Positions 10,750 through 21,751 of a stretch of DNA of 64,000 nucleotides are shown one piece after another; position 1 is the stretch's first letter, and each line of letters starts with the position of its first letter. Source of the DNA: Balanoglossus misakiensis (Eukaryota > Hemichordata); contig CM082580.2 in the NCBI GenBank assembly GCA_040954595.2, positions 1,612,001 to 1,676,000 of the forward strand. Reading direction: 5' to 3'. The position numbers were made by a program, and so were the translations under genes. Below the pieces are notes generated by a model, which saw nothing but the letters and a program-made list of their open reading frames with translations, searched no databases and was not told the DNA's origin.

Positions 10750-12773
10750 TTGAAACAGGACTAGTTCACCATGACCAACCACATGACCCAGGAAATCGAT
10801 CTGCTCATAACCCACATAACACTTAGTTGGTCTCGCTGTTAACTTTGCCTTTCGTAGTCTGCTCATCAAATCTGTAATTGTCTTGATATGTTCTTCCCAT
10901 GATGCAGTGTGGATCAGTATGTGATCGATATAGTTGTCTACGTTCTTCATATCTCTTAACAATCTTCTCATAATTCTGCTAAAAGTCGCAGCACTATTTA
11001 CAAGTCCGAAAGGCATTTTGATAAATTGGTATAGCCCATCATGCGTGATAAATGCCGTCAATTGTTTAGAATTATCAGTCAACGGGACTTGCCAATATTC
11101 TTTGCTGAGATCTACTTTAGTGAAATAGTGATCCTTGGATAACTTAGCAAAAAGCAAAAAGCTCACTCAGGTCTGGTGTAGGCTCTGCATCAAACACTGT
11201 TATGCGATTGAGCTTTCTCATGTCAACACAACAACGATTGGACCCATCAGATTTCTTCACCATTACCAGTGGAACAGCATATGGACTCTCTGAAGGTTCA
11301 GCTACTCCCATCTTAATCATCGTTTTGACTTCATCTTTCACTGCTTCACGGAGTGCATGAGGGATGGGGTATGGCCTACTGCATACTGGTGTTGGATCCA
11401 TCAACTTGATGTCATGGAAACCCAGGTTGGTGTTACCACGAATATCAGTTAACATATCTTTGTAATTGATCAGCAACCTCCTCACCACTTGCTTCTGTAT
11501 GTCTGACAAGTTGTCACATACATTCACATCTGCAGCAAATTCTTTCTGCTTGAATGCAGGAACCCGCAGTAAGTCATCGTTTACTTTAACCCCTGTGTTC
11601 TCTTGTACTTCTGAAGATTCATAACTCTGCTCATCTATCACAGATACACACACAATCTCAAGAAGTCCAGCTGATACTTCATCTAGCTGATAAGTTCTTC
11701 GATAGTACCTCTTCAACAGGTTGGCATGGAATGTTTTCACCCTATGACCAAAGTCAATCTTGTAATCCATATTGCTCGCTTTCTCCACCACTGGAAAAGG
11801 ACCCTTCCAGTGCATAAGTAGTTTATTATGGTCAGTAGGTAGTAGCAATAACACCTCGTCACCTTTGTTGAACTTCCTCCATTTGGCCTTTCTATTGTAG
11901 TAGGACTTGTATTTGCCTTGTGATATCTTCAGTTCTTGTCTTGCTAAATCGCATGCCTTCTTTAATTTCTTTTGAAGATCAAGGATGTATTGATAAGTCG
12001 TTTTGGTTTCTGGTTCACTGATCTCTCCAGTCCATAGTTCTTTCAAGATAGCCATTGGACCACGCACACTCCTCCCATAAAGTAACTCAAACGGAGAGAA
12101 TCCTGTGCTCGATTGAGGCGTTTCTCTGTAGGCAAATAGTAAAGCATTCAGATAACGATCCCAATATGTTGGACGTTCCTCACACATCTTCCTGAGCATG
12201 AGTTTCAATGTACCATTGAACCGTTCCACTAGACCATTGAATGCTGGGTGGTATGGGGTGGTAGTCATCTGCTTTATAGACAAAAGCCGGCTGACCTCAC
12301 GCATCACATCTGATGTAAATTGAGTTCCTTGATCTGTCAGAATTTCACGTGGACACCCCACTCTTGAGTAGATGTCCAGGAGCGCCTCTGCAACAGTCTT
12401 GGTATCAATGTTAGTCAATGCAACAGCCTCCGGATAGCGTGTTGCATAATCAACAACAGTAAGTATGTACCTATTCTTGCGTTCAGTGCATGGATGAATA
12501 GGGCCAACCAGGTCTACTGCAATACGTAGGAAAGGGATATCTATTAGTGGCATACTTCCAAGTGGTACCTTGGTCACCCGTCCCTTTGGTTGTGTCCGTT
12601 GACATGAATCACAGGACTGACAGTAACGGGAAACATCTGATGTTAGCCCAGGCCAAACGAAGTTGCTGAGGATCTTGTCTGTGGTCTTGTGAGTTCCGTG
12701 GTGACCACCCAGCACTGATTCATGGGCTAGTCTCATCACCTGGTTACGATACACTCTGGGAACCACCACCTGT
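10750..12773 (-). pseudogene. Gmr1-like Ty3/gypsy pol, integrase then reverse transcriptase (3' half, truncated)
   Basis: This minus-strand coding region holds an HHCC zinc-binding region, an integrase core with D, D and E (the last two separated by 35 residues, as the family requires) and, after a linker of roughly 200 residues, the start of a reverse transcriptase. Integrase before reverse transcriptase is the hallmark of Gmr1-type gypsy elements; ordinary gypsy has the opposite order. The copy is dead. A 7-bp tandem duplication at about 11147-11162 shifts the frame at the start of the RT palm. The catalytic YxDD is YIDH at about 10921-10935. The RT stops after its FLGH-like motif, so RNase H and the 3' LTR are missing. 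The 5' half is on the far side of an inserted DNA transposon. Confidence 0.92.
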
Positions 12774-12815
12774 CACTACAGCTTGAACGACGCCACCTAT
12801 GGGCAGTATTTCCGT
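12774..12815 (+). repeat. Left terminal inverted repeat of the CACTA-like element
   Basis: It starts CACTACAG and contains GGGCAGTATTTCCG. It pairs with the right terminus (18303-18344) at identical spacing, with a divergent middle part. Confidence 0.85.
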
Positions 12816-13719
12816 GGCAGCCTATGAAGCTCATGAATATTTAATTAGACACAGTAATGGCGTTCGCGATCGAACACAGCTGTCGATGCACAGCATAATT
12901 CGGTGAGTAATATTGCTTTATTCCAAGTTTTGTTTAGTAAAATTAGCAAGATGTCAGAGACAATATGAAATAAAGTTGCGATTCTGCTGTGTTATTTATG
13001 TGTATCAGCCAAATAACTTGAACATTTTGATCACCCGCTGACAGTCCCTGGCCGTTGCTATAGCAGAAGCCGTCCTAAGCAACCATAAACAAACACTAAA
13101 AATTACAACGATTCAGCTTCACAGAATTGTTTTTTTCAATTTGAAAACCATACGAATTTAGTCTTTTATACGTAAACATAGGATTCCATGTTTAAAATGC
13201 TGCTACAAGCAATATGACGAAATCATACCAAGCGAAAATATACGACCCTGTGTGTTCCTTGGCAGCAGCACGGGTTACATTGATTGTAATGGCGGCGCTT
13301 CGAATTTTCGGCGACATGGTGATATTGTTCATAGAATTGACAGAAAATAAGACCGTAACTGAAAAATCAGAAACCAATAGTTTGTGCTAAAATATATTCT
13401 TGATATAATTCGCTGGAAATTCGAGGGTGAAAACGAAATAAGAAAAAAATGAATGGGCGAGATTGTTATGGTAAGGTTACCCACATTCTTTCTATGTCAC
13501 CTTTGACCTCAATTTCTGGAGGAAGTATAATGAGCAGGTGTTTTGTTTTTGCTTCCCTCGGATAGATAATTATTGTAAAGATATTTCTCTTGTTCACCTT
13601 TGACCTCAATTTCTGGAGGAAGTATAATGAGCAGGTGTTTTGTTTTTGCTTCCCTCGGATAGATAATTATTGTAAAGATATTTCTCTTGTTCACCCTTTT
13701 CAGGTATAGATTTAGAGCC
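12816..13719 (+). promoter_or_regulatory. Probable promoter, 5' leader exon and first intron of the transposase gene
   Basis: A candidate non-coding first exon ends at a good donor (CG, then GTGAGTAA) at 12902/12903. A pyrimidine-rich acceptor ending TTTTCAG lies at 13703, 17 bases before the transposase ATG. An upstream ATG in a CpG-rich context (ATGGCGGCGCTTCG) near 13290 opens only a 33-codon frame. The leader-exon assignment is inference from splice consensus alone. Confidence 0.35.
13501..13694 (+). repeat. 97-bp tandem duplication upstream of the transposase start
   Basis: Two virtually identical 97-bp units begin CTTTGACCTCAATTTCTGGA at 13501 and 13598. The second ends in the pyrimidine tract of the acceptor at 13703, so the duplication doubles the branch-point and polypyrimidine region. 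Confidence 0.92.
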
Positions 13720-16700
13720 ATGTGGGGCAAACTATTCAACAGGAGTAGCGCACTTCTTAAAAGTTTGTCTATTGTTATGCCAAATAGAAAAGGGAAAAGT
13801 TACTTCAACATAGGCCAGTGGGCAAAGGACCAAAAGATAGCGAGACAGGTAGCTGAAGAGAAGTGTTTACAACAACTATATCAGGAGAAATTGAAGACTA
13901 GATCTTTGTCTGGGAGCGTGGCCAACAACCTATTGGTAGTTAGAACAAAGAGAGGACAGACTAAACACAGGTTTAACTTAGGAGAGTGGTGTAGACAGAG
14001 AAAGAGAAAGAGAGATGAGGAAGAAAGCATAATTCAGGATAAGTTGAATAAGTTGAGTGCAGCTAGGAGACTAGTAAAAAGATCCTCAACCCAGCTAGCT
14101 AGACTAGAGAAGAAGAACAGTAAGATTTGTGAGATCTTAGCTACAAAGAATAATAAGAGAAAGGTAAGCTAGATCAGATAAATAGACTTAGTCATAATTT
14201 TAAAAATCTCAGATTTGTATAAATCCTCTTCAAATTTTAGCCCAAATTCGCTTTTTGAACTTCATGTCACATGATCCTGTGTAAACAATGATAACAAAAT
14301 GGGTTCAGCTTTGATGCAAAACATCTAGGTTTTCCAACAAACTATGTATATTTTTTAGGATTTTTATTGCAGAAGTTGTCAGAAAAATACAGGCTACACG
14401 TGTGTATTTCTTATCAAGGACATTTAAATTAATGATTAACTTGTAAGAAGATTTTATTTTATATATAATGATTATATTCTAATTAGTATATATTTATCAC
14501 ACACTTAATCTTTCAGATTCCTGTTGATGTTGTTAATGTGAAACGCTCTAAATGGGTCCACAAGAACACTGAAGTATGTGCAGATAATAGTGAATCTTTG
14601 AAGCTGTCGCGACGTCAACAGTATGAACGTAGGTGTGAAACCTTATCAGCAGCCATAAATATTCATGTAGCAACTACAGATGTAAGCCCAGCCAAAGGTA
14701 TAAATAAACCGAATGTACTACATCCACCAAAAGCAGCACTTGATGGTTTGTGGTATACTCTTGTTAATTCTGCCACTCCTGACCAAATGAAAACATTCTT
14801 CAGAACCTCTCCCCAAATCAGTAAAAAAGTAATGCCATCAGTATTTGATAAATACATCAGTAAATTTGAGAAAAGTGAGAACAATTTGGTGAGGAGTGTC
14901 AGAACTATGTATGAGGGCGGAGTACTATCCAAACGAAAATATAACTGTCTGAGGCAGAGTGAACTTCAGATGTTCTCCAACTTGAAACATCCTAGGAAAG
15001 CAGTAGAAATTCATTCTGGCTGTAGAATACCAAGACTGCTCCCATACACAAAAGTTGTACAGTATGTAAGTAACCTTGACATTGGAAATCTTGAGCCAAT
15101 TATATCATCTGAAGGCAAACAAGTCGGCTTAAAAAGAAACCCTGAGGAGTTGCTTATTAAGATTGCCAGTTTATATTTAAATATGGGGGAAACACAGCCT
15201 GATATTCTTAACTGGTTCGGTAAACAGGAGGGCTCATTTCAAATCAGTATAGGTGCTGACGGGGCTCCGTTTGGCAAACATGGACAGGCCACTGCATGGC
15301 TAGTTAGTTTCTTGAATGTGACCCACCGTGTTGCTAGCCCAGACCACAATTTTCTCCTATTAGGGGCAAACATAAAAGAGGATGACCCCATAATGATTGA
15401 ATTTGCAATTGCATTGTCAAAAGACCTTGAGTGTATTGAGAAACGTAAATATAAAGTTGGCAGTCTTGATGTAACTTTTCAGGTGTCACTTTTACCCTTT
15501 GATCAGAAGGGATTGGCCAGTGTGTCTGGAGAACTAAGCAATGCAGCAAAGTATTTCAGCTCATTTGCTAACGTTCCAAAAATGATATTGATTGTATTGG
15601 AGCAGAAATTGGCCCAGGTCAGAAGTGGGATGAATGGAAATATCAGAAAAGAATTAAAGATGCAGAAGCTGTTGAAAAGTTGAAGTCAACTAAGAAAATT
15701 AAAACTGGAAAGCCCAAAACAGTGCGACCCAAAATCACACAATTTATAGCCAGTCTGAGGTCAAGACAGGAATTTGTACCACCGTTGGGTAGATTTATTG
15801 ATTGTGCCAAGGCTGAGCCATTGCATTTAAAGAACAATGCATGGCAATACTACTTCCAACGATTACTGATTGACGCAGTTGCCCACACTTCGGAAAAGGG
15901 TCGTGAAAATGGAGTTAAAATTGAGAATCTACCTAACGAGTCATATCTGTACAAATTCCTGTCTGCCCTAAAATATCAAGTAAAAGCTGGAAAGTTGTAT
16001 AATAAGATTGTAAAATACTTCAATGAAAATAGTGTCAAGTCAAATGCCAACATTAATGTGGTTTATCGCTTCACTGGTGAGGAGTCTCGCAAACTTGCTT
16101 GGCATTTCATAGGATTGGTATTAGCATTGAGAAGCGATACAGACAGACCAAAGCGTCGGGCTCAATTAGCTCTCTACACATATACTGGTATCTTGCTTAG
16201 AGATATCACTTTGTTATTCTCACGATTCAACATAAATGAGGGAGATTTGCTTGTACTTAGGCATAAGTGTCGGTGGTACTTTAATCTACATTCCCTGTTT
16301 CTGAATGTCAATAATACTGTGTGGCACATTGGTTATGTAGTCCCAAAACACACCACTAGTATCTATAAGCAATTCAGTCTGGGATTAGGCCTAAACACAA
16401 TGGAAGGCAGAGAGGCAAAGCATCTACGCCTGCTAGAATTCAGTGAAAATTCTACACCTCAAAATAGGTGGGCCCTCATATTTCGACACGAATATGTGAT
16501 GCTTTTTTGGCTGAGGAACAAAAGTCCAAAAGCTGACAACTATAGAAATGCAAATGTAGGTCAATTTGAGCTTAAAGAAAAAGAAAAATACATTCCCAGT
16601 CGATATTATGAGAATGCAGGCTACTGTATGTGTGGCAATTTAAAAAAATGAAACAATGACTGCCTGTGAAATATGTGTTGACCCAATTATGGATGACATA

Positions 16701-16757
16701 AAAAAAGCAGCTGTCACTGGTAAAATATCAAATAAACTCAAGAAACTTATGCTGTGA
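13720..16757 (+). CDS. CACTA/EnSpm-like transposase, two coding exons
   Basis: Exon 1 is 13720-14163 and exon 2 is 14517-16757. The intron (GTAAGC to TTTCAG, 353 bp) is phase 0 and joins the frame exactly, giving about 890 residues. Exon 1 encodes a very basic region with a twice-used motif, FN[IL]G[QE]W, then a helix-rich segment. Exon 2 has IGADGAPFGKHG (Asp about residue 396) and LLPFDQKGLASVSGE (Asp about 477), plausible catalytic aspartates of an RNase H-fold transposase. Further on are MEGREAKHLRL, a candidate for the acidic third residue, and C-terminal CMC and CEIC cysteines. The frame slips at A5 (15578-15582, one base short) and returns at A7 (16642-16648, one base over), so codons between are in another frame. 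Family is assigned from the element termini more than from the protein; the DDE residues are inference. Confidence 0.75.
14164..14516 (+). other. Phase-0 intron in the transposase gene
   Basis: The donor AAG/GTAAGCT and the acceptor CTTTCAG/ATT are both consensus. The frame before (codon ending at 14163) and after (codon starting at 14517) is continuous, and the AT-rich intron has in-frame stops from its first codons. Confidence 0.88.
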
Positions 16758-17609
16758 ACAATGATTGAATTTGAAACAGTGGATTGTGTCACTGTGTGCT
16801 ACTTTAGAATTAAAGGATAACTATAGTATTAATTACATTACAGAATTATAAAGACTCATCTGTAGTTGAGAGCTGCATTTAATAAAAATGGAGATCACAA
16901 ATCACATGAATTCACACTTTTTGAACTGGAGATGATATGTTTCTTATGGGATTTTGTATATGTGTGCATGTATGGGGACAGGGAAATTGAAACTTATCTT
17001 ACCACTATTAAGTATTGTGAATAAACCCTTAATCGTATAGTGATTGCAGTGCTTTGCAAAATTAAAATGTATGACATACATAAGCTTGATAGAAAAGTTT
17101 TACATTTTTCTTGAGGAGTTGTTTATTCTGCACCTGCACGAAATTTTAATGAATTTGTGAAAAAATAAAGAATTAAGTCTCATCAAATTCTTGATATTTA
17201 TAAATTTTGTCATGGAATTAATTGTAAATATTAATTAAATTTAGACCAGAAATCCTGGTTAACTGTTAGATGAGCAGTTTTGATTGACTTATCAATGTTG
17301 ATTGTAGGTAACATACATTTTTTTCTGAAACTAATGAAAAATCTATGTTACAATAATGATGGAAAAAAAGAATTTTACAGTTTAGGAAATTTTGTAAACA
17401 TTATCTGTTCATTTGTATTGAATGTAGATAAATAAAGACAAGTGATGAATTTTTGAGTCTTCTAATTTTCCTTTTTTTATTTGAATATATGTCAATTGTG
17501 AGAGGACTGTCTTGACAGACTGATACATCTACACTGAACAACATGTGCCACAGATCAGGAAAAAAATGTTCCTCAGATGGGTTGAATCAGTGTGAAAAAT
17601 CAATAGGGT
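16758..17609. other. Shared 3' region of two convergent transposon genes
   Basis: This 850-bp AT-rich interval separates the transposase stop (16757) from the stop of the convergent gene (17610). AATAAA on the plus strand at 17431-17436 and AATAAA on the minus strand (TTTATT at 17476-17481) lie within 50 bases of each other. The two transcripts probably end close together or overlap slightly. Other plus-strand AATAAA words occur earlier, around 17020 and 17163. Confidence 0.5.
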
Positions 17610-18260
17610 TCAGTTCTCTGGATGTAATGGAATTCCATGTTTGTTCCAGGCACCAAAGCTGAATCTAACAGCAACAGTCTCCCTGTTGATAAAATATTTC
17701 ACAACACAGGGCTTCTCAGGTGTGAATATAACAGCTACCCTCTTTCCACGGACTTTCTTCTCTAGGATATTCTCTGTATGCTGACCGATAGCGCCCTCGT
17801 AGCAATAACCTTTCCGTATCACATACAATAGCTTCAAGGAACTTGTGAAGGTCAAGGTTATGATAGCCCTGGAGGTCTTCTCGTCGATACCAAAACCGGT
17901 CCGAGTAGCAAACTGATGAAAAACATCAAATACTTCCCTCGGCATTTGTCGTGTAAAGCTGCTTTGCCATGGTGACCTTAACGACGGGGATGTTGACAGC
18001 CGAGCGTAGAAGGTCTTCTGCCAGTAGGTCATATCACGCTGAAACATGGGAAATACGGCGACGTCACGCCAACGAATCTTGTCCTTTGACAGCTTGTCGT
18101 TTCGAAATATGGCCCTTGTTGTCACATCCTCAAGTTCATCAAAGAGTGGGTGTATATACAGATTGTCCGACACGCATTTTTTACGTTTAAGCACAGATTT
18201 TGCCTCTCGCAATTTGCGTTTTATAACTTTCTCGGCATCGATCAACACGGGCGCCGCCAT
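17610..18260 (-). CDS. 216-residue accessory protein of the CACTA-like element, function unknown
   Basis: An uninterrupted minus-strand frame starts at an ATG in CpG-rich sequence only 84 bases inside the right transposon tip and runs inward, convergent with the transposase. The protein starts MAAPVLIDAEKVIKRKLREA. It has a strongly basic helix at about residues 9-28, an aromatic and charged middle (DMTYWQKTFYARL near 95-107) and a basic C-terminal part. I see no transmembrane segment, signal peptide, cysteine cluster or known nuclease motif. CACTA elements of plants encode a second DNA-binding protein besides the transposase, so a terminus-binding role is a reasonable guess, but I recognise no homology. 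Its intact frame, unlike that of its neighbours, suggests a genuine gene. Confidence 0.7.
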   Translation of the reverse strand: MAAPVLIDAEKVIKRKLREAKSVLKRKKCVSDNLYIHPLFDELEDVTTRAIFRNDKLSKDKIRWRDVAVFPMFQRDMTYWQKTFYARLSTSPSLRSPWQSSFTRQMPREVFDVFHQFATRTGFGIDEKTSRAIITLTFTSSLKLLYVIRKGYCYEGAIGQHTENILEKKVRGKRVAVIFTPEKPCVVKYFINRETVAVRFSFGAWNKHGIPLHPEN

Positions 18261-18302
18261 CTTGGCAATGCGTTGCTATGGTGAACATGGGAGCTCGCGC
18301 TT

Positions 18303-18344
18303 CGCGGAATACTGCCCAACATAGCTCTAGTATTTCCCGCAGTG
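18303..18344 (-). repeat. Right terminal inverted repeat of the CACTA-like element
   Basis: Read inward it starts CACTGCGGG and contains GGGCAGTATTCCGCG at the same offset as the left repeat. It ends at 18344, with the TGT target duplication immediately outside. Confidence 0.85.
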
Positions 18345-18347
18345 TGT

Positions 18348-20165
18348 AACAGCTTTTCACCAAATTGGACCATTGGCGAATTGAACTCTCTGTACAGGAT
18401 CCCATCTTTCATGATGAACTTCAACCTACCTCCATTCCTAGTCACTTTCTCGTCACCCAAAATTGCCTTCTCACGTAGTTTGTCAAGAGTGGAGTCTTCT
18501 TCTTGAGCTTGTTGAAGCTTCCCTGGCATCACCACTTCACCAACAGCTTTAGGTACTTTAAGCTCTCTGATTGGTTTTTGGTTGGCTATCTTCTGGGCTC
18601 TGGTCTCCACAGCATTTGCTAAACCTGGTACCTGTCCAACAGTTGTACACAGTCTACATGTCGGCAATGGTTCCTGCCATGTAGTATCAGGATTCGAAGG
18701 GTCAGATACACCATCAATGTTGCCCAGTATTAAATCATACACATGGTTCATCATGCACAGTGCAGTAACATCACCAACAAAGTAAGGGGTATCAACTTTT
18801 ATAGAGGCTACAGGTACTCTTCTAATAGTCCCATCTATCAGAACACACGTCCTGTACTCACCAGTCAGCTGATTACTTGACACCAGACTTCTTCGAACTA
18901 CCACGCTACTACACCAACTATCACGCAAAACGCTAACCAGCTTACCATCGAGCAATCCCTTCATTACCGGCATCTTCTTCACTCCATGGGCACTACAAGC
19001 AGCACTCATCACTGGGAGCTTATGACCACATGGTAACACGAACTCCTTATTCAGTGTTGCATCTGTTTTATCTATTTCCATTGCTACCACCATACATGCA
19101 TAACCAGTGTCTAGTCCCCTGGGCTGTTGACGGTTGCCCCAATGTGTACATTCTTGTTTAGGTGGATAGTTTCTATCTTCTTCAGTTAACAATACCGCCG
19201 TCTTATGCATCTTTGGCTTACTTCTACAATCTTTGGCCATATGACCACCTTTACCACATACGAAGCACGTACCTTTAAAAACATGGGAACCATTGGTTTT
19301 GTTATTAAACTTATTTACTTGATTTGGATATACAGCAGGCTTGGTATTTGCTGTCGGCTGGCTCCTTGGATTATTCTTGGCATTACTTGGCAGTTTCCAC
19401 CACCCTCGGGCATCTAAGTATTTTGAGGCAGTAGATACCATCTCTTGGACATTCTCTGGCCGTCGCTCTCTAATGAACATTGCCATGTCTCTGGAACATA
19501 CTCCAATAAACTGCTCTCGAAGTAACAGATCTGTAAGCCCATTGTACGTCTTTGGAGTACCAGCCAGTTCTACCCATCTGCCCAAATAGTCACCAATACG
19601 GTCCATAAACTTTTGAGCACTTTCATCATAATGTGGCATACACGAACGGAACTTGTCATGAAAACTCTCCTCACTTAACTGGTAAGCCCTCAATAACTCT
19701 GGTTTCAATTCATCATAATTATTTGCAGACGCTGCAGGCATTTGGTTGTATGTGGATACATCCTTACCTTGTAACAATATGCACTGAGATTCACCCCCAG
19801 TCATCTTTTTCCCACTTCTGAGCAGTGGCGTAGCGCTGAAAACGTTGAAGGTACGCATCCATATCATCAACATCCTCACGAAAACCCTGTAGTCTCGGAG
19901 CACGCGCTTTGGCCAAATTATTTTCAGTAACCTGCTGTTCTGTATTTTCCCCTTTCAATTTTAATTCTTGTAAGTGAATTTGCATTTTCAGTATCTCTCT
20001 CTCATGTTCCTCGCGCCGCCTATTATCTTCTCTCTGCTCCTCTCTCTCAGTAGCCCTAAGATCCCTCTGTCTAATTTGTTCCTCTCTAACATAATCTTTT
20101 AAAGCAGTCCCTTCCAACCCAAATTTTCTCCCTATCTTAGATATTCTTTCTGCATATATGCTTTG
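18348..20165 (-). pseudogene. Gmr1-like gag, protease and start of pol (5' half)
   Basis: Read on the minus strand, the order is as follows. First comes a glutamate- and arginine-rich coiled coil (20117 down to about 19930). Next is a SCAN-like capsid region (from about YDELKPELLRAYQLS to YLDARG), then one CCHC zinc knuckle CFVCGKGGHMAKDC, a retropepsin-like region, and a linker leading into the integrase zinc finger. The protease active site reads DSW at 18914-18922 where D-[ST]-G is required. The frame breaks at C5 (19794-19798) and again by about two extra bases near 19776-19780, between coiled coil and SCAN. No ATG opens the gag frame; the first in-frame stop upstream is near 20180. SCAN-type capsids are known from Gmr1-like elements and were the source of vertebrate SCAN domains. 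Confidence 0.88.
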
Positions 20166-20435
20166 CTGTATCGCGATTTACAACCCCCAGTTTGACAACC
20201 CCTAGCAGTACAGGGCATTCAGCACAAGTCAACACAGCCAAACGCACGACGCAAACCAACACGGCCCATATTATATAGCAGGAAACCACAAGCGCACATA
20301 CAGTAACAGTACCAGCCTACAGACCCAGCACCGTCTTCACAATTTGCAGAATCTCTACCTAGCAAAACCATGGTCTCCACTATATGGCAACAATTTATGA
20401 TAGTATACAAACAAATGCACAACAAAACGATAAAA

Positions 20436-20453
20436 CTCCCGGACGAGCCCCCA
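20436..20453 (-). other. tRNA-Pro primer-binding site of the Gmr1-like element
   Basis: On the minus strand, 17 of 18 bases agree with the complement of the tRNA-Pro 3' end (the type used by murine gammaretroviruses), starting TGGGGGCTCG. It lies two bases inside the LTR edge, as a minus-strand primer site should. Confidence 0.85.
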
Positions 20454-20455
20454 AA

Positions 20456-21751
20456 TGTCAGAGGTGGAGGGCACCCCTCTGATTCCAGGATAAATATTGA
20501 GCAGCTCTCAGTGCCAAGGAGTAAACATCCGTGGATAAGGTATGGGGAGAAACTACACAAACCAGTGCGGATACAATAATACAGTTGATTTAATTTAAAT
20601 CAATTAAATAATATAAAGATAATACTAGGAATATAATTTTTGTGCACAATATGCACAATATCAAATGTCTCTGTCCTAACCAATTTAGCAGGTACAGGTA
20701 TGCTGATACAATTGGTCATACAATACAATGGGTTACTTAATATATTACATAAATGAATATATTCACAATATCACTATAGTTTATTGTCTATTGCATATTG
20801 TCTAAACAATGGTAAGTGTCACTTAGCTGTATATAACATTCATAGTAAACAATCATGATTCAACCACAATATGGGATGGAGTCCTGTATAGATGAACGAT
20901 GTAGCGACGATCCACATTACACATACAATCTGTGATACACCATGTTTTCTACCACTTGTAGTCCTCCAGTAGTCAAGTAAACACACTGAAGACTGACTTG
21001 TTAGATGCAAGTCTTGGGTTAAATGGCTGAATGAAAAATCAACAAACATTGACTGAAATGTCCACCTTAGCAACTGTTCACAAATGAATACTGACGTTTC
21101 TCAATAATAATTATCAGAAATTTGGACTAGTTAAAGCGTCATGATTACATGTGATATCATGGAAAATTATGCTTTAACTATGACCGTCCTATTACTTACA
21201 AATTGTCGAATTTGACATAAATATCCATAAAATATAAATTTAAGTTATAGTAAATAAATAAACAAATACATTACTTACACGAGAATTCTTCACCACACTT
21301 CATGCTCAGCAATACCGGGTCTATAGGATGGTTCCACAGAACTCTGCTTGGAGCAATTTCCAGCCACACCACATACGACCATGCCAGCCACGCCAATCGC
21401 CCGACCACACCGGTTTGCACTGAATAAGCACAATTCTGCTTTCTAGAAGTACTGAATTTACTTCCACTCGAATTGCAGAAACAGTGGTCCTGAGAGCACT
21501 AATGCGCGCTACAGCATTACATGGACACAGCAAGGTATGGTGCAATATTTCCCCTAGTATTTCTACTCACTGAGCAGGGAGACCCGACTTGTTGCTCCCT
21601 TCAAGACCTAAATTGAAGTGTGCTCTCTTACTACACGAAACTTAGCTAACGAAGCCCTATTCATTAACATGACAATACACGGTGTCACTACACCTGAAAT
21701 TATGCGGGCACCTGGGTTTCCACTGACTCCAGTACTACCTAATTATATGAC
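20456..21751 (-). repeat. 5' LTR of the Gmr1-like element (outer edge tentative)
   Basis: The inner edge is set by the primer-binding site: the minus-strand LTR ends ...CTCTGACA, two bases before the primer site. The outer edge is less certain. A TGTCA start matching the terminal inverted pair exists at 21747-21751 and another at 21670-21674. The matching 3' LTR cannot be used as a check because that end of the element is lost. No coding potential is present in the interval. Confidence 0.5.

Larger units (their letters stand above)
12774..18344 (+). mobile_element. Complete CACTA/EnSpm-like DNA transposon, 5,571 bp
   Basis: Both ends begin CACT when read inward (CACTACAGCT on the left, CACTGCGGGA on the right). 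In both, GGGCAGTATT starts exactly 28 bases from the tip, giving imperfect inverted repeats of about 41 bp. TGT at 12771-12773 and 18345-18347 is a 3-bp target duplication. CACTR tips plus a 3-bp duplication are the signature of the CACTA (EnSpm, CMC) superfamily. Removing the element and one TGT leaves the surrounding Gmr1 pol frame uninterrupted, which fixes the borders to the base. It carries two convergent genes: a spliced transposase-like gene on the plus strand and a 216-codon gene on the minus strand. Confidence 0.9.

Noticed and set aside
20219-20560. 113-codon minus-strand frame over the Gmr1 primer site
   Set aside because: It spans an LTR edge and primer-binding site, which are non-coding in such elements, and it has no domain.
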